A stretch of 64,000 nt of DNA from Ruminococcus bromii (lineage in GTDB: Bacteria; Bacillota; Clostridia; Oscillospirales; Acutalibacteraceae). The stretch spans positions 62,001 through 126,000 of the forward strand of contig NZ_NNSR01000026.1 of the NCBI RefSeq assembly GCF_002834225.1, read 5' to 3'. The notes below the pieces were generated by a model. The model made no database searches. It was not told where the DNA came from and saw only the letters and a list, made by a program, of their open reading frames with translations. Positions 44,520-54,121 of this stretch are shown here, in pieces. The translations under genes and the position numbers were made by a program. The number at the start of each line of letters is the position of its first letter. Positions within the stretch are counted from its first letter, which is position 1.

Positions 44520-45230
44520 ATGAATAAAAAAATCCCTACATTTTATGCTCTCTGCTTTATACTGTTTGCAATATTCTGCATTATTATGGTATCTGTTTTT
44601 TTCAGACTTAATCCGACAAAATCTGTTATAACCGAAAACAAAACAGAGCCGATAATCGTAATTGACGCAGGTCACGGTGGCGAAGACGGGGGAGCAGTAA
44701 GCGAAAGCGGTGTGCTTGAAAAGGACATCAATCTTTCTATAGCAAATAATTCAGCTGATTTATTAAAAATTTTCGGATATAAGGTTGTTCAAACAAGAAC
44801 AGATGATGTATCCCTTGATAACGGAGAAGATTCGGTTCATTCAAGGAAAGTTGCCGATTTAAAAAAACGGCTCGAAATTTTCAATTCAGACAAAAACAAT
44901 ATTGTAATCAGTATTCATCAAAACAAATTTTCTCAAAGCAAATATTACGGAACTCAAATTTTTTATTCCCCGAATAACAGTCAAAGTCAAAATCTTGCGG
45001 AATGCATCAGAAATTCCGTAAAAAAATGCTTACAGCCTGATAACGAACGGCAATGCAAAAAGGCAGACGGCTCAATCTATCTTTTAAAAAAGGCTGAAAA
45101 CCCGTCCGTTATTGTGGAATGCGGATTTATTTCAAATCCGGATGAACTTGCTAAGCTGCAAAGTGACGAATATCAAAAAGAAATGGCAACTGCAATCATA
45201 ACAGGATTTTTAGATTATACTCATCAATAA
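44520..45230 (+). CDS. cwlD: N-acetylmuramoyl-L-alanine amidase, CwlD-like
   Basis: 236 aa. An N-terminal signal or membrane anchor (about 8-28) precedes the amidase_3 domain. Seen: zinc ligands in VIDAGHGGEDGGA and, later, SIHQNKF, the QTRTDD strand, and the catalytic Glu in IVECGFISNPDE. Size and plan match the sporulation protein CwlD, which with PdaA makes muramic lactam in the cortex. Vegetative amidases share the domain, so the role is inferred. GAGGTG precedes the ATG. Confidence 0.85.
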   Translation: MNKKIPTFYALCFILFAIFCIIMVSVFFRLNPTKSVITENKTEPIIVIDAGHGGEDGGAVSESGVLEKDINLSIANNSADLLKIFGYKVVQTRTDDVSLDNGEDSVHSRKVADLKKRLEIFNSDKNNIVISIHQNKFSQSKYYGTQIFYSPNNSQSQNLAECIRNSVKKCLQPDNERQCKKADGSIYLLKKAENPSVIVECGFISNPDELAKLQSDEYQKEMATAIITGFLDYTHQ

Positions 45231-45248
45231 ATACAGGAAGTGAAATAA

Positions 45249-46616
45249 ATGGCTTCAAAAATCAAAAGTGTTTACATATGTTCGGAATGTGGATACGAAT
45301 CGCCTAAATGGTACGGAAAATGCCCATCATGCGGCGAATGGAACACAATGAATGAAGAAATTAAAGATACATCAAAACAGTCAGCAACTGCAAAAACACG
45401 CTCTTTTGCAACCTACTCAAAACCATACGCCATATCGGATATTTCAACCGAGGATGAGCACAGATATGACACAGGCTGCGGAGAACTCAACCGTGTACTC
45501 GGCGGAGGAATTGTAAAGGGCAGTCTTATACTTCTGGGCGGTGATCCGGGCATAGGCAAATCGACCGTTCTTATGCAGATTTGTCAGTACCTCGGTGATA
45601 CTCTGAAAATTCTCTACATATCGGGAGAGGAGTCAAAAAGACAGCTCAAGCTCCGAGCAATAAGGCTGGGTGTAACTTCGCCGAATCTGTATGTAATGAC
45701 CGAAACCGATGTTGAGGTTATTTGCGAACAGATAAAAAATCTCAAGCCTGACCTTGTTATGATTGACTCAATTCAGACGATGAATCTTTCAGAATTAAGC
45801 TCGTCCCCTGGCAGCATTACACAGGTACGAGAATCTGCCAATATGCTGATGAGAACCGCAAAAGGACTTGATATTCCTATGTTTATCGTAGGTCATGTCA
45901 ATAAAGAGGGTTCAATTGCAGGACCAAAGGTACTTGAACATATTGTTGACACCGTACTGCATTTTGAAGGTGACAAACAGATGAGCTGCCGTATTCTTCG
46001 TGCCGTAAAAAACAGGTACGGCTCAACAAATGAAATCGGCGTTTTTGAAATGACTGATAAAGGGCTTAACGAAGTTGCAAATCCGTCTGTTATGTTGCTT
46101 TCAGGGCGTCCGAAAAATGTTTCGGGAACTTGCGTCACCTGTACAATTGAAGGATCAAGACCAATTCTTGCCGAAACACAGGGACTTGCCACACAAAGCG
46201 GATACGGCAACGCTCGCAGAATGGTTACAGGATATGACTATAACAGACTGTCAATGGTACTTGCCGTTCTTGAAAAAAGAGCAGGATACTATTTTTCAAA
46301 CTGCGACACTTACATAAATATCGTAGGCGGATTGCGAGTTGACGAACCTGCGATTGACCTTTCAATTGCCATGGCTCTTATAAGCAGTCTGAAAGATACT
46401 CCGATTGACGAAAACGCTGTTGTATTCGGTGAAATCGGTCTTGCAGGTGAAATTCGTGCTGTATCAAACGCTCAGATGAGAATTAACGAGGCGGTAAGAC
46501 TCGGCTTTACAAAAATCATTCTGCCGTATCATAATCTAAAAGGTGTTTCATGTGATGATGCTGAATTGATCGGAGTAAAAAACATTCGTCAGGCATTTGA
46601 AGCGGTAGGACAATGA
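45249..46616 (+). CDS. radA: DNA repair protein RadA
   Basis: 455 aa. Branch-migration ATPase of recombinational repair. Seen: an N-terminal four-Cys zinc finger (CSECGYESPKWYGKCPSC), Walker A GGDPGIGKST, the Walker B-type LVMIDSIQTM, a KNRYGST motif (KNRFG in most RadA), and a C-terminal Lon-like domain with GGLRVDEPAIDLSIAMAL and GEIGLAGEIR. GGAAGTG precedes the ATG. Its stop overlaps the following gene (ATGA). Confidence 0.96.
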   Translation: MASKIKSVYICSECGYESPKWYGKCPSCGEWNTMNEEIKDTSKQSATAKTRSFATYSKPYAISDISTEDEHRYDTGCGELNRVLGGGIVKGSLILLGGDPGIGKSTVLMQICQYLGDTLKILYISGEESKRQLKLRAIRLGVTSPNLYVMTETDVEVICEQIKNLKPDLVMIDSIQTMNLSELSSSPGSITQVRESANMLMRTAKGLDIPMFIVGHVNKEGSIAGPKVLEHIVDTVLHFEGDKQMSCRILRAVKNRYGSTNEIGVFEMTDKGLNEVANPSVMLLSGRPKNVSGTCVTCTIEGSRPILAETQGLATQSGYGNARRMVTGYDYNRLSMVLAVLEKRAGYYFSNCDTYINIVGGLRVDEPAIDLSIAMALISSLKDTPIDENAVVFGEIGLAGEIRAVSNAQMRINEAVRLGFTKIILPYHNLKGVSCDDAELIGVKNIRQAFEAVGQ

Positions 46617-47308
46617 GCAGTTTTGTAATATCAAACAAATATCCATGTTTTGCCGATGAGCTTTCAAAAATGGGGCATAATGTTATATTTTCGGACACTG
46701 TCAAAGCATTTCCGCAACCTGAACAAGCTCATGCCGATATGCAGATTTTGACGATAAATAATACTGTTTTTGTACTTAAAGAGTGCGAAAAGCTAAAAAC
46801 TTTACCATATAAAGAAAATTTGATTATATGTAAAAATAAAGCAGGGAAGAAGTATCCCGAAAATATATTGCTGAATTTTCTTTTCTTTAATAATAAGCTT
46901 TACGGTAAAGCATCTGCAATAGATCCGACTCTTTACAAATATTGTGTAAAAAACGACATTGAAATCGTAAACATAAATCAAGGATACGCAAGATGCTCAA
47001 CTCTAATACTCAATAATCGCACTGCCGTAACAGCTGATATTTCCATAAAAAATGCTCTTGAAAAAGATGGTGCAGAGGTGTTATTAATATCCTCGGGTGA
47101 TATAAAACTTGAAGGATATGACTATGGATTTATAGGCGGTGCAAGCGGAAAAATCTCTGATAATACCGTAGTGTTTTTTGGAAATGCTGAAATGCATCCC
47201 TACTATTCTTCTATAAGAGAATTATGTTCTAAAAATAAAATTGAAATTAAAATATTATGCAAAAATATGCCACTCACAGATGTGGGCGGCATAGTAAGAA
47301 TTGTCTAA
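46613..47308 (+). CDS. Conserved hypothetical protein (DUF6873-like)
   Basis: 231 aa, no signal peptide or membrane helix. It reads as a repeated alpha/beta protein with internal symmetry: VNINQGYARCSTLILNNRTAVTADISI and GYDYGFIGGASGKISDNTVVFFGN. This layout (propeller-like, guanidino-modifying-enzyme-type fold) resembles the DUF6873 family, which I recall only loosely. Coupled to radA by ATGA overlap and overlapping the end of the convergent recombinase gene. No function is assigned. Confidence 0.75.
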   Translation: MSSFVISNKYPCFADELSKMGHNVIFSDTVKAFPQPEQAHADMQILTINNTVFVLKECEKLKTLPYKENLIICKNKAGKKYPENILLNFLFFNNKLYGKASAIDPTLYKYCVKNDIEIVNINQGYARCSTLILNNRTAVTADISIKNALEKDGAEVLLISSGDIKLEGYDYGFIGGASGKISDNTVVFFGNAEMHPYYSSIRELCSKNKIEIKILCKNMPLTDVGGIVRIV

Positions 47309-48288
47309 TCTTTCTTCTTAGGTTTTATTTTTGCAAGCGGATTTGAATCAGCGGCATTTTTCATTTGTTCCGAACTCAAATGCGTATAAATCTCAGTCGT
47401 ACCGAGATTTTCGTGTCCGAGAACCTCTTTAAGCACTCTGACATCAACTCCGCCTTGCTGATACATAAGCGTAGCGGCGGTATGCCTAAGCTTATGACAG
47501 GAATATCCCTGAGAATCAAGTCCGATTTTCTCAAGATATTTATATACCATAGCCTGAATTGTTTTCACAGACATTCTGCGGTGATTACGGCTAATAAACA
47601 ACGCTTTTTTATCCTTAACTTCTTCAATCGGACGCACCTTCATATACTCATTATAAGCGTCAATGCAAGCAGAGTTTAGATAAACAATGCGTTCTTTATT
47701 GCCTTTACCGACAACACGCATTGTACCGTCACTATGAATATCATTATAGTTAAGACCTGCCATTTCAGACACACGCAGTCCGCAATTGAGGAAGAGAGTC
47801 AAAATACAATAATCACGCTGTTTGTTATTTCCGTCAACTGCATTAAGAAGTTCAATGCTTTGTTCAAGAGTAAGATACTTTGGCAAAGTTTTTTTATTTT
47901 TTGGTGATTCAAGCTGTTCCACGGGATTTGTATCAAGCAAATGTTTATTATTGGTTATGTACTTAAAAAAGCCTTTCAGACTGGAACATTTTCTTGCACG
48001 GGACGCACTCTTATTGTTGCGGTCACGATAAAGAAAATTCATATAATCATATGCAAGTTCAAGCTTAACAGTTTTAATTAAATCAAGGTCAACATCGTCA
48101 ATTTTAATTTCATCAAACTCAGTACCGTCAGGCACAAGACCACGCATTACTTTTAAAAATCTAAAAAAAGTTCTGAGATCAATAAAATATTCGTCAACGG
48201 TTTTCTTCGACATATTTTTGATTGTCTGCTTGTAAATTAAATAGTCCTTTAAAATTGCAGGAGCTTCATCACGAAAATCAACTGCCAT
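47305..48288 (-). CDS. Tyrosine recombinase (XerC/XerD family)
   Basis: 327 aa from the ATG at 48288 (GGTGG upstream). N-terminal SAM-like core-binding domain (about 1-110), then the catalytic domain with Arg in NCGLRVSEMAGL, Lys in KGNKERIVYL, HKLRHTAATLMY, His in LGHENLGTTEIYTHL and its Tyr nucleophile. All catalytic residues are present. Stand-alone chromosomal position and length suit a XerC/D-like chromosome-dimer recombinase, though it could serve a mobile element. The accessory island begins 2 kb away, beyond gdhA. Confidence 0.9.
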   Translation of the reverse strand: MAVDFRDEAPAILKDYLIYKQTIKNMSKKTVDEYFIDLRTFFRFLKVMRGLVPDGTEFDEIKIDDVDLDLIKTVKLELAYDYMNFLYRDRNNKSASRARKCSSLKGFFKYITNNKHLLDTNPVEQLESPKNKKTLPKYLTLEQSIELLNAVDGNNKQRDYCILTLFLNCGLRVSEMAGLNYNDIHSDGTMRVVGKGNKERIVYLNSACIDAYNEYMKVRPIEEVKDKKALFISRNHRRMSVKTIQAMVYKYLEKIGLDSQGYSCHKLRHTAATLMYQQGGVDVRVLKEVLGHENLGTTEIYTHLSSEQMKNAADSNPLAKIKPKKKD

Positions 48289-48512
48289 AAACACACCACC
48301 GTAAATTTATTTCTTATAATGGATAACTCAGAAAAGTTGAACTAAAATCTGTATTAAAAGAATTACAATGCTATTATAACGCAAAAAAGGGCGGTGTATA
48401 TTCCAATTACGAAAATTATACAAAATGATTATTTTGTATAATTCGGGGAACAGGTAAAATAAGATAAATCCGAAACATATTGCTAATGCTAATTTACAGC
48501 ATTTAAATTACA

Positions 48513-48548
48513 ACAGCCGTACAGACCCAAACGAATCTGTACGGCTGT
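48513..48548 (-). terminator. Strong hairpin after gdhA
   Basis: Perfect 13-bp stem (48513-48525 with 48536-48548), 10-nt loop. The T-tract after it on the minus strand is poor (TGTAATTTAA), so it may act as an mRNA stabiliser as much as a terminator. Confidence 0.7.
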
Positions 48549-48575
48549 AAATTTTAAAGGAATTTAACTTTTAAA

Positions 48576-49997
<1,422 letters not shown>

Positions 49998-50000
49998 CTA

Positions 50001-50029
50001 ATAATACTATACTTTGAACGAATTTGCAA
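50001..50029 (-). promoter_or_regulatory. Promoter of gdhA
   Basis: On the minus strand TTGCAA (50029-50024), 17-nt spacer, TATTAT (50006-50001); leader of about 90 nt. Confidence 0.6.
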
Positions 50030-50220
50030 TATCTTTTGTGAGATTCCTGCAAATTTTTTTAAAAATATTAAAAAAACAGCCAATTTTATTCCTTTTCTGC
50101 AATTTATTTTAAAAATCTCCCAAGGATGGTTTCCATTATCAATGTAATTGTAATACTATCTGTCGCCTATTTGAACTAATTTTGAAGCTATATTCACCTT
50201 TTAATTCTGATAGCTGTAAT
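50030..50220. other. AT-rich intergenic stretch at the island edge
   Basis: No gene, RNA or clear structure seen. Composition drops to very AT-rich here, which marks the start of the accessory island. Confidence 0.5.
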
Positions 50221-50364
50221 TCACTTTGGTAGATTTGAGAGTAATTTTATGAAATGATACTGAATGATAAAAGCAGAAATAAGCAATGCAAAAAACAATA
50301 ACACGATTGCAATAACGATTGTAATTTTGATTCGTTTTTATTTTTTAGTCGCATCTTTTTTCAT
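50221..50364 (-). pseudogene. Small membrane peptide gene with an in-frame stop
   Basis: AGGAGG lies 9 nt before an ATG at 50364. The frame reads MKKDATKK, then a TAA at codon 9 (50340-50338), then KRIKITIVIAIVLLFFALL and a short tail to a TGA at 50221. Without the TAA it would be a 47-aa single-helix membrane peptide. Either a decayed gene or one with a recent nonsense change. The good ribosome binding site argues that it was once translated. Confidence 0.6.
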
Positions 50365-50435
50365 AACTATTGCCTCCTGTCCTTCTAATACAATGAACAT
50401 AAGCGTTCTAAAAGCAATACTTATTAATATTTTCT

Positions 50436-51020
50436 TTATCTAAAAGTCATATATTCATATCTGCCAATGCTTGAATAACCATATGCAAACATAGCAAACA
50501 ATATAAATACTGACCAAAATTTCAAAAATTTTATAGCCGTATCATATTTCGATGTTGTGTACATTTTGTTTAAGTCATCTAAATAAGCAACTATATTATT
50601 AATTAGAATAGATAATGATGCGCCGCCCCATGATGCTACTATTGAAATATGTACACCCGCTAAATTAAATGTCAAAAGCAGCAACACACCATTTATGACA
50701 AAGAATAGTGCAATCAGTTTTGTAAGCGTATCAGAACGAAGGCTCTCATAGAATCGCCAATCTTTCGATTTATAATAATTATTAGCATAAAGGCACAAAC
50801 ACAATATTCCGCTTAATATAAATATCACAGTATTTACCGTGTTATCAGAACTATCAATCAGTTTAAATAATGTGAGCAAGAATATAGCAACTGTCAGTAC
50901 AACATCAAAAGCAAAATATATCAAATATGACTTTACAATACGTTTGTTGCCATTTAACTTTTTCGGATTGACTTTACTGTAATCTATAGTTTCAAAGTCT
51001 ATTTTATTGTTTTCCGTCAT
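50436..51020 (-). CDS. Island membrane protein (194 aa)
   Basis: 194 aa from the ATG at 51020, which has TGAGG 8 nt upstream; the in-frame GTG at 51029 is inside that spacing. Five hydrophobic segments (about 27-45, 52-72, 92-115, 118-140, 160-182) follow a polar start with DYSKVNPKKLNGNKR. Function unknown. Its ATG overlaps the stop of a truncated DUF4279 reading frame. An 18-codon relic of a second copy of its start sits at 52272-52328, so the pair was once duplicated. Confidence 0.75.
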   Translation of the reverse strand: MTENNKIDFETIDYSKVNPKKLNGNKRIVKSYLIYFAFDVVLTVAIFLLTLFKLIDSSDNTVNTVIFILSGILCLCLYANNYYKSKDWRFYESLRSDTLTKLIALFFVINGVLLLLTFNLAGVHISIVASWGGASLSILINNIVAYLDDLNKMYTTSKYDTAIKFLKFWSVFILFAMFAYGYSSIGRYEYMTFR

Positions 51021-51148
51021 GTCAAACACCTCATCTCGCCCATTCTCTTTTTTTCAGTTGGTTGGATACCAATATAATGACTAATTTTATCAATATCGGT
51101 TTTGGGATTATCTGTCCAAAGAATGAACTCAACCATTATTCCTTCCAT
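51017..51148 (-). pseudogene. Truncated DUF4279 gene (copy A)
   Basis: 43 codons identical or nearly so to the first 38 codons of the intact DUF4279 gene at 52344-52754, then a short foreign tail and a TGA overlapping the next ATG. The 5' untranslated region is also copied. It may still be translated and couple ribosomes to the membrane gene. Confidence 0.8.
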
Positions 51149-51200
51149 AGTCTGAACCTCAATTCTATAAATACTTACTTAAGTATAAATATAACAATCT
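51033..51200. repeat. 168-bp direct repeat, copy A
   Basis: Matches 52639-52806 over 168 bases with two mismatches by eye. It covers the start and leader of the DUF4279 gene. Confidence 0.9.
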
Positions 51201-51201
51201 A

Positions 51202-51300
51202 GTTATCCATTCAGATCGTGGCAGCCAGTATATTTCAAATGCGTGGCGTGAAGCCACTGAAAAGATGCAGCAAAGCTATTCTCATAGTGGTTATCCTTAA
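51202..51300 (+). mobile_element. IS3-type transposase fragment
   Basis: About 100 bases on the plus strand still encode VIHSDRGSQYISNAW and, further on, QQSYSHSGYP before a stop. This is the DDE-region signature of IS3/IS150-family OrfB integrases. It begins exactly at the end of repeat copy A. No inverted repeats or other parts of the IS were found. Confidence 0.78.
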
Positions 51301-51343
51301 CACAAAATTTAGCATCACGCTTGCTTTTAATATAAATCGTTTT

Positions 51344-51463
51344 TTATCGGTGAATTTTCGCACTTTGACTGCATAATATGGCAGAGTTTGTAATGAGCAG
51401 ACGAATAAAGCTTACTGCCAACAATGCAATAAAAAAAGCATCAAATACAGCATTTCCATACAA
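51344..51463 (-). CDS. Possible small membrane peptide
   Basis: 39 codons from a TTG at 51463 with one hydrophobic helix (AVFDAFFIALLAVSFIRLLI). GAGGTGA abuts the TTG; an ATG at 51459 in another frame is better spaced but ends after 15 codons. It may be a real peptide or a frameshifted relic. Confidence 0.3.
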   Translation of the reverse strand: MYGNAVFDAFFIALLAVSFIRLLITNSAILCSQSAKIHR

Positions 51464-51487
51464 TCACCTCGAATCGCTTATAACGCA

Positions 51488-52240
51488 TTACTTTTCTTTT
51501 GTAACTTCATCCAAACCGATAAAATACATACCTTTTCTTTTAGATTTTTCAAGATGAATCTTTTCGTAATCTACGAGCAAATCAGTGTATGTGCTATTGT
51601 CAGTTTCAATAAAACAGAATATTCTGAATTTGCCGAAAGTTACGGTTTTGTCGGCTTTATGTGCAGAATCGGAATATGCGAGAATATCTGTTTCACGATT
51701 TGGTACTGCCACCAAAAGAACCTGTTCTCCTGTCTTTTTATTTTTCAGTGTACAAGTTCTGATAAAAGCGTAATCATATTCAGCATCATCAGAAAATTCT
51801 ATATGTTCAAATAATATATATTCGGTATCCCTGTTAATTATAGAAATTTTATCTTTTCGTTTTGTATAAACTGCAGGAGAGATTATTTTTGAATTTTCGT
51901 CAAGCACTAGAACAAATTTGCTATTTGCTAAATCTAATAAAGTACCATAGACATAATGATTTCTAACAAACTTATTGTTTTGAGAATAAAATGTTTCTTC
52001 ACCAATGTTATTAAAATACAGGAATTTTTCTTTGTTTTCAAATATATGTTTAATCACAAAATAAATTGGAGTAAATACTACTAATAAAGCTAAAACAATT
52101 ATTTTAAGAGAAGAATCTAATGTTACTGTATTTTCAGATATCTTTCCGGAATTTCTATTAACCAAAGTTATGATAAGCATTATCAAATCAAAAATGCCTA
52201 CAACTATCATAGTAAGAACAGCATATTTCTTTTTATTCAT
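51488..52240 (-). CDS. Island membrane protein (250 aa)
   Basis: 250 aa. Two N-terminal membrane helices (about 7-26 and 45-65) precede a soluble domain of about 180 residues, probably cytoplasmic, rich in beta strands (NHYVYGTLLDLANSKFVLVL, EYDYAFIRTCTLKNKKTGEQ). AAGGTGAT precedes the ATG. No family recognised. It lies between the two duplicated DUF4279 units. Confidence 0.7.
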   Translation of the reverse strand: MNKKKYAVLTMIVVGIFDLIMLIITLVNRNSGKISENTVTLDSSLKIIVLALLVVFTPIYFVIKHIFENKEKFLYFNNIGEETFYSQNNKFVRNHYVYGTLLDLANSKFVLVLDENSKIISPAVYTKRKDKISIINRDTEYILFEHIEFSDDAEYDYAFIRTCTLKNKKTGEQVLLVAVPNRETDILAYSDSAHKADKTVTFGKFRIFCFIETDNSTYTDLLVDYEKIHLEKSKRKGMYFIGLDEVTKEK

Positions 52241-52271
52241 CTAATCACCTTACGCATTTTTAATTTCTATG

Positions 52272-52328
52272 TCATTTCAGCTTGTTGCCGTTAAGCTTTT
52301 TCAAATTAAACTTGCTGTAATCTATCAT
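52272..52328 (-). pseudogene. Relic of a second membrane-gene copy
   Basis: 18 codons (MIDYSKFNLKKLNGNKLK) then a stop. They match DYSKVNPKKLNGNK near the start of the 194-aa membrane protein at 50436-51020. It lies directly after the intact DUF4279 gene, the same order as in copy A, so it is the lost partner of copy B. Confidence 0.7.
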
Positions 52329-52343
52329 AATAAATATCTCATC

Positions 52344-52754
52344 TCACCCTATGTACATATCAAATTCAATTTCAGCCGATAATTGTGCCATTGCTTTAAT
52401 AACATCCGATGAAAAATATATAATCGGTTTTTCGGGTAAATCTACAACAACACAAAATTTAGCATGCAGTTTATATTGGTTTATTACGCTGATAATATTT
52501 TTCAAATTTGGTTTGAGCATATCAATCATCTTGGGCATTGCATGCTCAACCTCAACTGTTTTTATGTAGTCAGTTGAATACAATAAACTTGATTCTTCAT
52601 TAATTTTTTCTATATTTTTATTCGGACCTATATATCTTATCTCGCCAATTCTCTTTTTTTCAATTGGTTGGATACCAATATAATGACTAATTTTATCAAT
52701 ATCGGTTTTGGGATTATCTGTCCAAAGAATGAACTCAACCATTATTCCTTCCAT
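52344..52754 (-). CDS. DUF4279-family protein (copy B, intact)
   Basis: 136 aa (132 from a second ATG). TGAGG lies 8 nt before the first ATG; AAGGA lies close to the second. Soluble alpha/beta protein. The start VEFILWTDNPKTDIDKISHY and the IQPIEKKRIGE turn fit DUF4279, a small family often seen in immunity-type gene arrays. Function unknown. Confidence 0.72.
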   Translation of the reverse strand: MEGIMVEFILWTDNPKTDIDKISHYIGIQPIEKKRIGEIRYIGPNKNIEKINEESSLLYSTDYIKTVEVEHAMPKMIDMLKPNLKNIISVINQYKLHAKFCVVVDLPEKPIIYFSSDVIKAMAQLSAEIEFDMYIG

Positions 52755-52806
52755 AGTCTGAACCTCAATTCTATAAATACTTACTTAAGTATAAATATAA
52801 CAATCT
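52639..52806. repeat. 168-bp direct repeat, copy B
   Basis: Partner of 51033-51200. The sequence diverges abruptly on both sides: a broken plus-strand gene starts right after 52806. Confidence 0.9.
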
Positions 52807-53117
52807 GCAAAAGCAATATAGGTTATTGTCTTGTCATTATTTTCGGAAAATATGACAAATATTTCGGCTTGTTTTTAGCAGTATTCACCCATGATTATGT
52901 AAAGTAAATAAAAGTATTGTTTGAACAAAAATGTCTTTCAAAAAATGCTGTGCTTGTCGGAGATTCTGTGTATGACAAAAACGGTGCAGAAATTGCCAGA
53001 GTTGATTTTCTTGGTGTCATCTACGGTTTTGGTATCAAAAAAGGCGGCAAAACCAATTCAAGATTTGACACCGTAGACTCATCCGTTGAACTGTCTGAAT
53101 ATTTTAAAATCAAATGA
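52807..53117 (+). pseudogene. Plus-strand gene fragment with in-frame stop
   Basis: Frame 3 reads CKSNIGYCLVIIFGKYDKYF and on to VK, then TAA (52905-52907), then continues IKVLFEQKCL and SVYDKNGAEIARVDFLGVIY to a TGA at 53117, followed by a good terminator. The fragment starts at the repeat border, has no start codon with a ribosome binding site, and carries a nonsense codon. It is the 3' half of a lost gene of unknown family. Confidence 0.65.
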
Positions 53118-53118
53118 G

Positions 53119-53149
53119 AAAAAGCCATCAGAAAACGATGGCTTTTTCT
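53119..53149. terminator. Rho-independent terminator after the broken gene
   Basis: AAAAAGCCATC with GATGGCTTTTT, 7-nt loop, T-rich on both strands, so it can act in both directions. Confidence 0.85.
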
Positions 53150-53344
53150 ATGCTTAAATTTCACTATATTATGTTCGGAATAAACAACAGATATGGTACA
53201 TTGCACAATGAAACAATGTGAAGTAATTTGCTTTTCTGTTTTTCGTGAACATTCAGATTTTTATATACAACGGTCTGATTAAATAGATATAAATGCGATA
53301 TCTTACCATATTTTTTCAAATAACAAATTATTCATTTTTCCATA

Positions 53345-53869
53345 TCACTTGTTCATTAAGCTTGAAAGTAATTTTTCATACTTTGCATTGATTGTAATTT
53401 GCGTTGCGGTATTGAATACAAACGAAGTTACTCCGTCATCACAACCGTAATCATCTATCTGTCTGACGGTGCAAATTCCGTTTTCCAGCGACAACGGTAA
53501 TCCCGTGATATTCTCATTACCGCTGTGCAGCAATTCTATACTTACTATGAAGTTTTTAATGATTGCGGATTTTATTGCAGAATCAAATACAGCGTTACTG
53601 TCAATTTCAACGCTGTCTTCAAAAGTATCCGTTTCAATCAGTTTCTCCATTTTTTGATTATATTTTGAATCATACTCGATTCTGAAGAAATCAGATACTA
53701 TTTTTACAATTACACCGTCACAAGTTCCGTCTGTATTGTACATTTGAATTGCAACCTCATCTTCGTTAAGTGCAATAATCTTGCCGTAAATAAACTTGTC
53801 ACATTCATCATCTGCGTAAAAACTGCAATTTTTATTGCTTTGAAAAGCTTTTAATAATTCAGAATACAT
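53345..53869 (-). CDS. Island soluble protein with internal repeat (174 aa)
   Basis: 174 aa, GAGGTGAT upstream of the ATG. No signal peptide or membrane helix. The two halves resemble each other: TDGTCDGVIVKIVSDFFRIE with DSKYNQKMEKL (about 47-78) and DDYGCDDGVTSFVFNTATQI with NAKYEKLLSSL (about 139-171). Each half looks like a small beta barrel followed by a helix. Family not recognised. Confidence 0.7.
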   Translation of the reverse strand: MYSELLKAFQSNKNCSFYADDECDKFIYGKIIALNEDEVAIQMYNTDGTCDGVIVKIVSDFFRIEYDSKYNQKMEKLIETDTFEDSVEIDSNAVFDSAIKSAIIKNFIVSIELLHSGNENITGLPLSLENGICTVRQIDDYGCDDGVTSFVFNTATQITINAKYEKLLSSLMNK

Positions 53870-53950
53870 CGTATCACCTCATAAATTTTTCAGCTTTGTT
53901 TGATTTATCTTTATATTGTCTTTCATTTTATCTTAGTGTTAGCATCTAAA

Positions 53951-54073
53951 TAGTACAAAACAAAATGAGATATCCCCTTTAAGTGTTGTATAATAAAAAA
54001 GAGGAGGAATTCATTATGTCACGACAAAAAAACTCATCTTAGTTGGCAGAACTTCTCATTTTATTTTGTGCTA
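53951..54073 (+). mobile_element. Internally deleted IS (MITE-like) with transposase start
   Basis: Terminal 20-bp inverted repeats 53951-53970 and 54054-54073 match at 18 positions. Between them lie a promoter-like TATAAT (53989-53994), GAGGAGG, and an ATG opening MSRQKNSS followed by a stop, which resembles the first residues of IS30-type transposases. The rest of the transposase gene is gone. A non-autonomous deletion derivative. Confidence 0.65.
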
Positions 54074-54121
54074 AATCTTGACACAGGACCAAGTATTTTT
54101 AATTTCACTTGCTTCTCACCC

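Noticed and set aside
47305..48288. Tyrosine recombinase as the integrase of the 50-59 kb island
   Set aside because: It is separated from the island by gdhA, has an ordinary chromosomal base composition and no attachment site nearby; a XerC/D role is simpler.
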